From the NCBI GenBank assembly GCA_036172665.1, contig CM069872.1:48904101-48968100 (forward strand): DNA of 64,000 bases, in the 5' to 3' direction. The DNA comes from Prosopocoilus inquinatus (Eukaryota > Arthropoda > Insecta > Coleoptera > Lucanidae). How positions within the stretch are numbered: position 1 is the stretch's first letter; each line of letters starts with the position of its first letter. The translations under genes were made by a program, and so were the position numbers. Of this stretch, positions 43,871-53,559 are shown piece after piece. The notes beneath the pieces were generated by a model. It saw only the letters and a program-made list of their open reading frames with translations, did no database searches and was not told where the DNA came from.

Positions 43871-44018
43871 GGCCAGTTGGGCATCAAACACTTAAGCTGA
43901 GCTTAAATTTAAATATTGCTTATAATGTGACATTTGATGTTACATAACATTGATGAGACTCACACTCTAAGCGGCGCTTAAAGTTAAGCTGACCTTAAAG
44001 GTTTGGTGCAACTGGCCG
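43871..44018. mobile_element. MITE, GGCCAGTTG family
   Basis: GGCCAGTTGGGCATCAAACA at the left pairs with the inverse of TTTGGTGCAACTGGCC at the right. Inner arms CTTAAGCTGAGCTTAAA and TTAAAGTTAAGCTGACCTTAA also pair. Confidence 0.8.
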
Positions 44019-44090
44019 TAGGTGACTTTAAGATACGTATTTCGACAGTTAAGCTGCCATCTTTTATTATAAAAATATTACGATATTTTG

Positions 44091-44194
44091 CTTGATATGA
44101 ACCGGATGTTTCCTTCGCCAAACTCGAGTTGAAATACACTTTTGATATGAACCGGATGTTCCCTTCCCCAAATCTCGAGTTGAAGTGCACTTAA
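44091..44194. repeat. Tandem duplication of about 55 bp
   Basis: TTGATATGAACCGGATGTT, CCTTC(G/C)CCAAA and CTCGAGTTGAARTRCACTT occur twice in succession. The open frame on the minus strand here runs through both copies. Confidence 0.85.
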
Positions 44195-44277
44195 CCGTCT
44201 CTTACACATTATTTACTTCAATTCGAGGTTGAACGATAAAAAAATTGTAGGGCAATCAATTATCACTTAAGTAAATC

Positions 44278-44440
44278 TTATTTATGAATAATCGTAGTCG
44301 ATCTGTATATATTAAACAAAAGACAGGCACAGGATAAATGAAACAAAATACATCAAACTTTGAAAGTATTACATGTGGTGTACCGCAAGGTTCGATATTA
44401 GATCCTGACAGCTTAATATACAAGGATTTTAAGAAATGTT
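44278..44440 (+). mobile_element. LINE (CR1/jockey-like) reverse transcriptase fragment
   Basis: The frame reads NNRSRSVYIKQKTG, one stop, then SITCGVPQGSILDP. CGVPQGSIL(G)P is the diagnostic RT motif B segment of CR1/jockey-type LINEs, and N-R-x-x-x-V-x-I is the segment normally found about 20 residues before it. The usual Gly after SIL is Asp, and the following LLF-x-x-Y is lost, so it is a dead fragment. It is a different clade or segment from the pieces at 51.9-55.7 kb. Confidence 0.75.
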
Positions 44441-44529
44441 TTAGTTCTATTTTTTTTTTCTTTATTTTGTTTTAATGGAATTCTGTGCTTTCTGCTCACG
44501 TGATGTATCTGTTTCAATAACTGCGTCCG

Positions 44530-44880
44530 CACCGTAATTTATTGTATCAGACGGCGGCGGATGGCCTTCCAAAAAGCGGCGAGGATTAAACGCCCAAACT
44601 TTCCGCTAATCTGCATAAATTTGCATGCGATAAAAATGAAAAATGTCCACAATTATGCGTAAAAACCCTATAAAGGTGGGACGTGATTTCGATAGTGGCG
44701 GGCCGCGAAAAAAGCCGGCGAAATATGAAACTGTTATCTGCGATTTATGTACGTGCGCGTTTTCAGTTTAATTACGATCGTGTGGCAATTAAGAAAACAA
44801 TACTCTCCCACCGCGGTGGTCTATTATTTATCTTGCGGGCGCCTCCACCAGAAAAACATACTTCAAAATCTCATTAGATA
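44530..44880. other. CpG-rich non-coding island
   Basis: GGCGGCGGATGGCC, GGGCCGCGAAAAAAGCCGG and TTTGCATGCGATAAAAATG blocks lie within A+T-rich DNA. A 64-codon open frame inside is unrecognised. Possibly a conserved non-coding element. Confidence 0.35.
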
Positions 44881-45138
44881 GACTCGGCGGTGTTATGATG
44901 AAAAGAAACGCGTTAGGTGTAATGTGATACTCTCCGTTAATGGATTTGTCTGAGCTCTAGTGCATGGATCTAATAGACCTGTCAGGGGATGATGCTATTG
45001 TGTCTAGGGGGTGAATTAATATACACACACGTAAACAAAATGACGTTGAAACAATACATCTTTACGTTGGTTTTACTTGGACGCGGATTTATAAGGGACC
45101 TCTTCCAGGATTCCAATTCATTTTTTTTTTAATTTATA

Positions 45139-45314
45139 GTATTCCCATTTAAATTAGTCTTTATGGTCTAGGACTATGTATTTGTCGAAGCTATATTTAC
45201 AATCTACACGTGTGGATTTATAACAAGGCCTTCAACACCCAGGTAGGCCTCTTATTACAATAATTAATTATTATTGCCATGCCATAAAAACTATTTATTT
45301 TCAAATGGGAATAC
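45139..45314. mobile_element. MITE, GTATTCCCATTT family
   Basis: GTATTCCCATTT at the left and AAATGGGAATAC at the right are exact inverses. The arms extend to CTTTATGG / CCATAAA, giving terminal repeats of about 28 bp and an element of 176 bp. Confidence 0.75.
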
Positions 45315-46515
45315 CATAACGGGCTTGTTTTATTAGCAGAGTTAGGATATTTGTATGGATATTCAGAGTCACTTCGTCTCGCGGTCAGTTCATGAGCGCC
45401 GGGATGTTAATGCCGTGAATACGCAGCAACAAACGCAATGTATGCAATCGGGTTACCCCAAACCTAACGTGCCGCTTATGAGAATGACATTGAGTTTCAT
45501 ACTTTCATCCGATATGTGTTTATTAGCAGCGCGTTTAAATCTCGTGGCTTATTTACAAAGAAGCGATTGCGATTACTAAGAAAAATCAAATAATTACATA
45601 CTTTTTACTTGGAATTTCAAGCGCGAGTTATTATTGTTATTATTTTTTTCTTAACTTATCATTACCAACCAATTCACTTAAACCAATTATGTACAATGTT
45701 GGCCTATCCTATCACTTATATGAGGTGAAAGGTCAGAGGCAGAGCGATAAGCTGCCGATCAGTTTCACGCAGTTTTCCATTTCCGGAACGGAGTTCATCC
45801 GCCTAAATAATTCAGCGGATTATCGTCGGAGTTTACTAATCAAATATTTAGAAAACACTTTCGTTCTTCCCCGGCGGCGCTAATTTATTGTCGGCGGCGG
45901 AAAGTTACGTCTTGCCCGGGGGCCTGTTTGTTATAGTTCAGTTTAAGTTGTCAGGCCTGTCCCTGTGTGCGTCGCTCGCAAAATATCGCCCTGAATAATA
46001 TTACCGCTAATTTTAGGTGACGGTTGTAATTTGCCGAGAGCTCTCTACTATTTGCTTGTCTCTTTGTGCGCGCTATTAATAAATCGTCTGCGGAAGAGCG
46101 GCTTTTACTCGGGCGTCGGTTAACGCCATCTTGCGGAGTAAATCGTTTGAAGTTGATTTGATGAGACAATTGAGAAAGTGAAACCCTGCCAGATGCGGAA
46201 AATATCCGGCTGCGACATGAAATTTTATGTTTATTACATTTTATACTGCTCATGTAAATATCCTCGAGTAGAATTGTTTTTGTGAGACGCAGAGGAACGA
46301 ACCAACAAGCCCTCGATTTTTCATTTTCGTCTCACTTTCGTAAATTGGCATGTGCAGGTCTACCTCTTTGACAAAAAAAAAAATGTGTCTGATACTTAGG
46401 CAACCAACAATACACGTGTACACGTGTACAAAAGTATAGTTCACAGAAGTGCTTTAGTTAGAACCGATGAATATAAATGTAGATAGGCGACACGGTGGTC
46501 AATTACCGCAGAATT
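45315..46515. other. Intergenic with CpG-rich stretch at 45.8-46.2 kb
   Basis: No gene was recognised. The frames at 45355-45579 and 45951-46253 (minus) lack known motifs. A CACGTGTACACGTGTAC palindrome with two E-box cores (CACGTG) lies at 46414-46430. Confidence 0.4.
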
Positions 46516-46793
46516 TTCGAGCACCATCTATGAGTGAACATTTAATATATTCTGCGATTGCCCAATCCAAACGCATAATAATACAGAATTGTTATCATTT
46601 TCTTTATTTTCTGCTGTGATGCCAATTTTAAAGGAAAATCTGCAATATGTAGGTTTTACACTAAGAATTGTAAATTAGAAGGATTGCGTCTGATTTTGAA
46701 GGAAAGAAAAAAGAACAAAAAGCAGAAGCGAAGCGAAACATGCAAAATTCGAAATGAATAAGTGTACAGGTGGAAGAAAAAATCTAATTGTTA

Positions 46794-47105
46794 CAGTCAA
46801 TCATCGTTCGGGTTTTTACGAGTAGTCGAGATCGCCATCTACAGGTTGCCATTGGAAGCACTCAATTGATTACTATATGAAAACGCGGACAAAGCAATTC
46901 TGGCATTTAAATTTGAACTTATTAAGTTTAGGTATGTCGTTTTTGGTTTTGCGAGAAAAACGCAAAGCGCCATCTGTTGGATGACAACAAAAATTCTTTA
47001 GAGCTTTGTAAAAGCTTCTTCAGTAACAACCAGATTTAAGAAATAGAATTGGTTGTTCTCAAGTGAAAATTGTTGGGTTATCGCAAACGCCTTTTATTTA
47101 ATTTA
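46794..47105 (+). repeat. Direct duplication, copy 1 (paired with 48954-49245)
   Basis: TCAATCATCGTTCGGGTTTTT, GATCGCCATCTACA, GCGGACAAARCAATTCTGGC and GAGCTTTGTAAAAG occur in the same order in both copies. Each copy carries two CTCF-like motifs. The copies differ by many substitutions and small gaps. Confidence 0.85.
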
Positions 47106-47110
47106 TTTCT

Positions 47111-47239
47111 GGGCCGTTTTCATAATCAGGCTTTAAATTTAAAGTTACTTTAACCTAAAAAAAAAATACATTTGTTTCCCTATACTTAAAGTGACTTTAA
47201 ATTAAAGCTTCCTTAAAGTCTGATTATGAAAATGGCCGT
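47111..47239. mobile_element. MITE, GGCCGTTTTCATAATCAGG family
   Basis: GGCCGTTTTCATAATCAGGC pairs with the inverse of CTGATTATGAAAATGGCC. Inner arms carry TTTAAATTTAAAGTTACTTT, and the centre is ATACATTTGTTTCCCTATA. It inserted inside motif cluster 2. A half copy is at 57058-57146. Confidence 0.85.
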
Positions 47240-48230
47240 AGGTTTGGTAGTACGATTCATGCGCATTTCTTTTTAATTTTTTTTCTTTTATCTTTAACTA
47301 ATCAGTTTCATTGTTAGAGGGCGTAATGCGTGTTATCTGTGAAAGCGCGATTTCGAATTTATTTTAAGCAAATAATACTCCTGATTTGAGATACATAAAT
47401 GTGCAGGATTTTAGTAATTCTTATAAAAGGATTCTGCCTTCATCAGGTTGGCAATACTGGTTTTATGATCCAATAAGTCATTCGGATTTGTACGTTTATG
47501 TAGTTAAGAGAAAGCATAATTATGATTATTTATCGAAAAGAGACAAAAAATGGGACCACAGGACAATACGATGGTGATTCTTGGCAAACAATTTCTGGAT
47601 TATTCTGAGAAAATACGGATTGGATTTACGTAAGTAACCCAGAGTGCCATCTGATGGCCGACAACGAAAATCTTCTCTAAGCAATTTTCTTTTTTAAATT
47701 AAATTCAATAATACCCATTTGTGTAACTCAATCTAGAAGTCAGTCTTCATCTAGAAGTAATTATTCTGAAGTGGTGAGCGCCATCTGTGAATCAATATCA
47801 AAAAAGATTTGAGCGTCATCTAATGACCGACGACGAACATTTTCTTTAAACAAATTTTTCCAAATATCTATTTGTATAGCTCAACCTAAAAGACTTCGTT
47901 TCGAAGTAATTAATCTGAAGTGGTGAGCGCCATCTACGAATCAATGCCAAAAAGATTTGGGAGCCGTCTGATCACCGACAACGAAAGTCTTAAGCAAAAG
48001 TTTTTTTTTTTTTTATTAATGCCAATAATATCCACTTGCATAAGTCAATCTAAATAGAAATCTTCATTTACAGGTAATATCTTCTGAAGTTCTGAGCGCC
48101 ATCTATGAATTAATACCAAAAATATTTCCATTACAAATGCTCTGTGCATGTTCGTTAACATACGACAAATTCAATTTTACAACAGTTCAGCAGTTTTCCC
48201 GCTGTAAATGTCTCAAGCTTTAATTTAATG

Positions 48231-48252
48231 TCGTCGTCGTCGTCGTCGTCGT
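48231..48252. repeat. (GTC)n microsatellite
   Basis: Seven uninterrupted TCG/GTC triplets beside a CTCF-like site. Confidence 0.95.
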
Positions 48253-48953
48253 GATTTTCACCAGAAACCAAAAGCGCCATCTATGAACTAACAGTGAAAA
48301 TATTGTGTACAGATAAGGAACGTTTTTCTTTTTTTTAATTTGGGGTTCAGTACTGTATTGTGACAAGTGCATCCACAACACTCTGGGCACCAAATAAAAA
48401 AAAATGGATTAATGTCATGATAAGTTTACTGCAAGTCTTAGTTTTACGCAAAGCGTCATCTATTGGCCGGCAGTGAAACTTTATTATTAAATTTTTTTTT
48501 AAACCAGTTTCAATAAACAATCCAATCACGTACCTGAATCGCAGTTTTGACGTGAAAGTCTCTCTATCGTATCAGAAGGCTTCTTTGAACAATCATCAGT
48601 AAGATTATTGTATAGCACCGTCAATTTTCTATTTCACTCTCTTCTGTCTCTTTTCATTTGTGGTTAGATTCAACTCAAAGTCCTTAGCTATGTATCTATT
48701 TTTTTTTTCTTAGCGTTCTTGCATCTTTTTTTTTAATTTTGGGTAAGAACAACAAATGGAACAAACGAGTACATTGATTATCAGGGACATTAGTCATCAG
48801 ATGACATGATTGAGCGCCATCTGCGAATGAAAAGCGTAAAGAATTCTGTTAAATATTCTCTACTTGATCGCTAACAAATAATCCAGTGATTAAACATCAG
48901 CTCAGCAGTTTTTTGTAGTATAGTTAATTGTAGTCCTAAGTGGGCTTGATGCT

Positions 48954-49245
48954 ACAATCAATCATCGTTCGGGTTTTTACAAGAAGTTAAGATCGCCATC
49001 TACACGCTGACATTGGAAGCACACAGTTGATTATGTGAAAAGGCGGACAAAACAATTCTGGCATTCAAGTTTATGTTGCTTTTAGTTTTGCGAGAGAAAT
49101 GTAAGGCGTCATCTGTTGGATGTCAGTAAAAATTCTTCTTTGGAGCTTTGTAAAAGTGTCTTCAGCAACAGCCAGATTTAAGTCATAGAATTGGTTGGTT
49201 TAAAGTGAAAATTGTTGCGCTATCGCAGACGTCTTTTATTTAGAA
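48954..49245 (+). repeat. Direct duplication, copy 2 (paired with 46794-47105)
   Basis: Same block order as copy 1. The second motif here has mutated to GGCGTCATCTGTTGG, while the first (GATCGCCATCTACA) is kept. Confidence 0.85.
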
Positions 49246-50260
49246 GTTAATCAACGCCATCTAGGGGTAAATTATGCAAATGCTTTTCTTACAAATGTCC
49301 TATACTTTTCGTTATTATTCTCTGCAATAATTGTAAAAGACTTTATTAGTCATTTTTAATGTCAGGTCCTGACAAGTGTATGACTTAGGACGCCGTTGGG
49401 CAAAACACCACTGAAAAAGTATGAATACATTTTACACTACAACAATGAATGTGGTTCCTGTTAAAAGCGCCATCTGTGTGTCAACGGTGAAAACATACGT
49501 TTTTTTTTTGTAGAGACTCTTCTTTCTACTTCTCTATAGGATTGTTGAGGTAAGTTTATAATTAAAGTCAACTCTTGTATGTTGAAAATTTGTTTAAAAA
49601 ATTCGTTATAGTGTTTTCGGGGGCAAAAATAAATTTACTCTTCACTTCCGACCAAGCTGTCAACCCTTAGCGAAACGTCGAGTAAAATAAGTGAATGACA
49701 TTAATTTGATTTTCAATGCTGATGAAGCTATCAATTCCCGTAGCGAAAAATTTTGTAGCGAAAACTGTCCATAAAAAGACTTTTCGATAAGTTTAAAGTT
49801 TGTGTTTTCATGAGAAGCGTTGAGGTGCCATCTGTTGGGTTACAGTGAAACTTTTTCCTGAAATTTTGATGTAAGTGCCAATACATTTTTAATCTTTTGT
49901 GAATGATGTTTGAGCCAATATGAGTAGAGGATCTTTAGTTGTCAAAAATTTAAGGTCACTAAATCAACACACTTACGTGTTCAGGTAATGCCATCCCATT
50001 CCCATTCTGAGATTATTGTGTAACAAAGATAACAAATACAAATGTCACAAGAGGAACAAGGAAATCACAACGCTTTTAGGGAATTCTGTTTCCTACGATG
50101 GTACAGGTTGGTAGTAGTTTATGGCCGACTGTGTAGTCAAAAATGTATTAGGTTATGTATTCTACGCAGCCGTAGTAAATTGCCATTTGTAAAACGTCAC
50201 TTTGATTAACAAACTTTCGACTGTGTTTTTCTTTATCCCATTGAGAGCGCCATCTGTTTG

Positions 50261-51890
50261 TTAAGAAAGTAATTTATCTATCAGTATTTCGTTTTATATT
50301 AAATTAAAATTTCTTTCTCGAAACTTTCGTGATTGTAAATTAGCTTCTTTATCTATCTTCCTAGGAAAGATAGCTTTTGCCTTTTTTCTTTTCTGTTTAT
50401 TGGTGTTGCTTGCGGCTGTCATTGACCTGGCGAACAGTTTCTCAATTATTAATTATCGCTGACTTTCCGCATACGGCGCCGCGGTTATTCTTCCTTTCAT
50501 CAGCATTTCGCAGTCGACACAAAAACCGCATTTATTAAAAAAATAAATAAAATAAAATAACGCGTACGCTCACCAAGTAATTTCGTTTTTGCATGTCGAA
50601 CTGTTATCCGACTCATTAATTTCCAGCATCATACATCACAGTGCAGAATTACAAAGCACCCTTTGATCGCGAAAATACAAGTCTTGGGGGGCCTTTTCTT
50701 TTCAAGCAACATCGTCAACAGTATCAGATTCGCGGTTTGCTTTTAATCTATGCACTGCAGACAGTTTCAGGAAGAGTATTCTGCAAAAGTAATTGTTGAG
50801 TGTAAGGCCGCCCCCCCCCCTCCCCCCATCACACTTTTGTTAATTTTTGTGTACAAAGTGAGAGAGATGGGGAGGGTTTCTCTCGGCGATTGTACACAAA
50901 GCTTATTTATTCATAACGCGCAGAAACATAATTTTTTTTTCGCAACGAATTTAAGGTCAAGGGGGCGCAGGCGATTAGCTGACCGCCAAAATGTTTGCCG
51001 AAATAAATTTGATTGTGGCTTCAAGCAAGTAATTTCGTCAGTCGACGTTAGCCGTGGATCTTTTTTTTTTTCTTCTTTTGATGGACAAAAAACATTCATT
51101 AATCACGCTCGTGCACGTATAAAAACATCCGCGGAGATTATTAATAAACACGCTGCTTTTTTCGGACAAGTAATAATTAATTACGTAATGGAATAATTTG
51201 GAAGACTTATTTTATTTTGTTATGATTAAAGTATTATTAAATCTGATGATGGTGTTGAGAGCAATCTCAAATTTACTTTGGAGACGATTTTGCTTGCTAG
51301 GTGGTGACTTCAGTGTTTTGTAATTAATAGAAACCATGGTAAGGAATTTTTCTAGGTGATCATAGTCCTATAATTAATAATAAAAAAAAAATGGAATCCG
51401 AGTTAGAAATCCAAGTGCAAAACAATCGACGCAGACGACCAGAATATTTAGGGCGCATTTAAATTTTAAATTCGCTGCTTCGAGCATTTATTTAATTTCA
51501 AAACACCCCCTCTTGTTTTCTCGCACCATCTCCTTGCTCGTCGCCTTGTTAAAACAGCCCCCGCTGTTTCCTCGCACCATCTTGTTTTTCGACCCAATTT
51601 TCTTCTGAAACGTTGATGTGCCTGAAAAAATGTGCAAAATCAACTGCGCCAATTTCCATAATTCTTGGAGAAAGTTAAGCGTGACGTCCGTCGATCAAGG
51701 AAAAAAATATTTATTCGTTATATATATTTTTTTTTGAAGTACGAAAGAAGGTCTGCGTTTATTTCACTAGTTTTACTTGGTTTATTAATCTGGTCTTCTT
51801 AGCTTTTATACCAAGACAAATAATAGAAGACCACACATAAAAATAAAGAAATGTTTCACAGATGATCTCTCGAAAAAGCTTTATATAAAA
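50261..51890. other. Intergenic, no gene supported
   Basis: A long open frame at 50750-51196 contains poly-Pro, poly-Phe and Ser/Phe runs produced by homopolymer tracts and shows no family resemblance. An inverted frame opposes it. Nothing else was recognised. Confidence 0.45.
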
Positions 51891-51899
51891 TAAGGCGAG

Positions 51900-52450
51900 C
51901 AGTTTTTTTTTTATCTGTGGTGTTTGCGACGGTATTAGACGAAGCTCTAAAGAAAACGAAACAGAAGTTGAGAGCTAGCTGTAACAAAAAGGAATGATGC
52001 AAATATCAAATTTAAATAAATTAAAGGAAGAATTAAAAATATCAGGATTCAGAAGCAAAGTAAAAACTATATCTCCATGACAAAATTTTTAGCAAATGGA
52101 AGAATGAGATATTTGGAAAGAATTAAAGAAAATGGAAGACAAGATAAAGAAATAGGAAAAGTGTAGAACGTACAATTCTTGAAATCAACAAAAGAATTCA
52201 AGAAGACCCAACTATTACATGGACGTGAAGCAGGACGCTCAAGGAAAAAATAAAATAAAAGTGGAATAAATATTGAATTTTGGTTATTTAAGAAAAATAG
52301 GAGGAAAGACTGGAAGAGATGGGATCAGAAATGAAGCGTTCGGGGAAAATATTCGTTCTTGGTATGACAGTCGATAGTCTTACTAAGAGAAATAACTTAT
52401 AACTCCCAAATTCTACGCACAAGCAGAAGATGATGGCCAGGAAAAGGCAA
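51900..52450 (+). mobile_element. LINE reverse transcriptase C-terminal remnant (parent-like copy)
   Basis: The plus-strand frames give VFATVLDEALKKT, then (after frameshifts) HGREA-T-LKEK and GGKTGRDGIRNEAFGEN. This is the order seen downstream of the RT palm in LINEs with the Y-G-x-E-x-W-T-L-K and R-R-x-R-I-R-N-E segments. Numerous stops and shifts show it is dead. It precedes the satellite at 52.48-55.66 kb, whose units carry the same segments. Confidence 0.6.
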
Positions 52451-52479
52451 CTAGGATGGCTTAGATGGAATGGCAAAAA

Positions 52480-53420
52480 ATGAATCCATTTCAAGAGGAG
52501 AGACTTAGTGATGGCCTTTGCTGATAATTCAGCAGTACTAATAACATCGAACGAAAACAATTTGGGTTACAATGGCTTACAACCTTACTGGGATGGGAAA
52601 ACAAAAACTTGAACTCGCCCAAGGCAAGAAGGAGAAACATGTTTCCTCTGACAAGTTCCGTACTCTCACCCTCATCCACATTCAAACAAAAGAAAAAAAA
52701 ACAACTGAATTTGCCCGAAGAGGAGAAACTTAACCTGCTGCTGGATTATCGCTCAGCAGCAGGTGCAATAACATCAAACGAAAATAATTTGGGTGACAAT
52801 GAGTTACAACCTTATTGGGATGGCAAAACATAAACTTGAAATCGCCTCAAGGGGCAAGAAAGAGAAAGTGTTTACTCTGAGAAATTCCATCTCCTCATCC
52901 TCATCCAAACAAAAGCAAGAAAAATGAATCCATTCTAAGAGGAGAAACTTAGTGATGGCCTTTGCTGATAATCCAGCAGCACTAATAACATCGAACGCAA
53001 ACAATTTGGGTTACAATAGCTTACAACCTTACTGGGTTGGGAAAACACAAACTTGAACTCGCCCCAGGCAAGAAGGAGAAACGTGTTTCCTCTGACAAGT
53101 TCCGTACTCTCATCCTCATCCACATTCAAATAAAAGGAAAGAAAAACAACTGAATTTGCCCGAAAAGGAGAAACTTAACCTGCTGCTGGATTATCGGTCA
53201 GCAGCAAGTGCAATAACATCAAACGAAAATAATTCGGGTGACAATGAGTTACAACCTTATTGGGATGGCAAAACATAAACTTGAACTCGCCTCAAGGGGC
53301 AAGAAAGAGAAAGTGTTTACTCTGAGAAGTTCCATACCCTCATCCAAACAAAAGCAAAAAAAATGAATCCATTCCAAAAGGAGAAACTTAATGATGGCCT
53401 TTGCTGAGACGGATAGTCTT
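52480..53420 (+). repeat. Satellite built from LINE RT catalytic box (222-bp subunits, 444-bp higher-order unit)
   Basis: AAAACAWAAACTTGAACTCGCC recurs at 52599, 52826, 53043 and 53270, giving subunits of about 222 bp grouped as 444-bp pairs. The odd copies begin GATGGCCTTTGCTGATAAT, translating to VMAFADN followed by AVLITSNENNLGYN. This is the RT motif C region with FADN in place of catalytic FADD and the usual downstream L-x-x-x-S-x-x-D-L spacing. Even copies are more diverged (LLLDYRSAAGAITSNENN). So a dead RT palm fragment has been amplified in tandem. Confidence 0.7.
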
Positions 53421-53559
53421 ACCAAAAGAAAGAATTTAAAACACCCAAATACAAATAACAAGTAGAAGAGAAAAGCCAAGGGAAAAATAGCAAAGTGAAG
53501 TGAGGGAAGAAAGTCTTGATGGGAAGTCTTGGTAGAAAGAAATAGAAAAAGAAGAATCG

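Larger units (their letters stand above)
46519..50260 (+). promoter_or_regulatory. Cluster 2 of CTCF-like motifs (GCGCCATCTGTTGG)
   Basis: GCGCCATCT is exact at 46967, 47778, 47927, 48096, 48274, 48814, 49467 and 50247. Close variants lie at 46521, 46832, 47643, 47813, 47961, 48453, 48993, 49105, 49255 and 49824. All are on the plus strand and most are followed by GTTGG, ATGAA or GTGAA. Around 47.75-48.1 kb they occur in pairs about 35 bp apart within degenerate units. The reverse complement AGATGGCGC matches the insect CTCF core AGRKGGCGC. Sites are in sequence that is otherwise poorly conserved between units. Confidence 0.55.

Noticed and set aside
50750..51196. A 148-codon open frame with a poly-Pro stretch
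   Set aside because: Poly-Pro and poly-Phe arise from C and T homopolymers; no family resemblance, no splice support.
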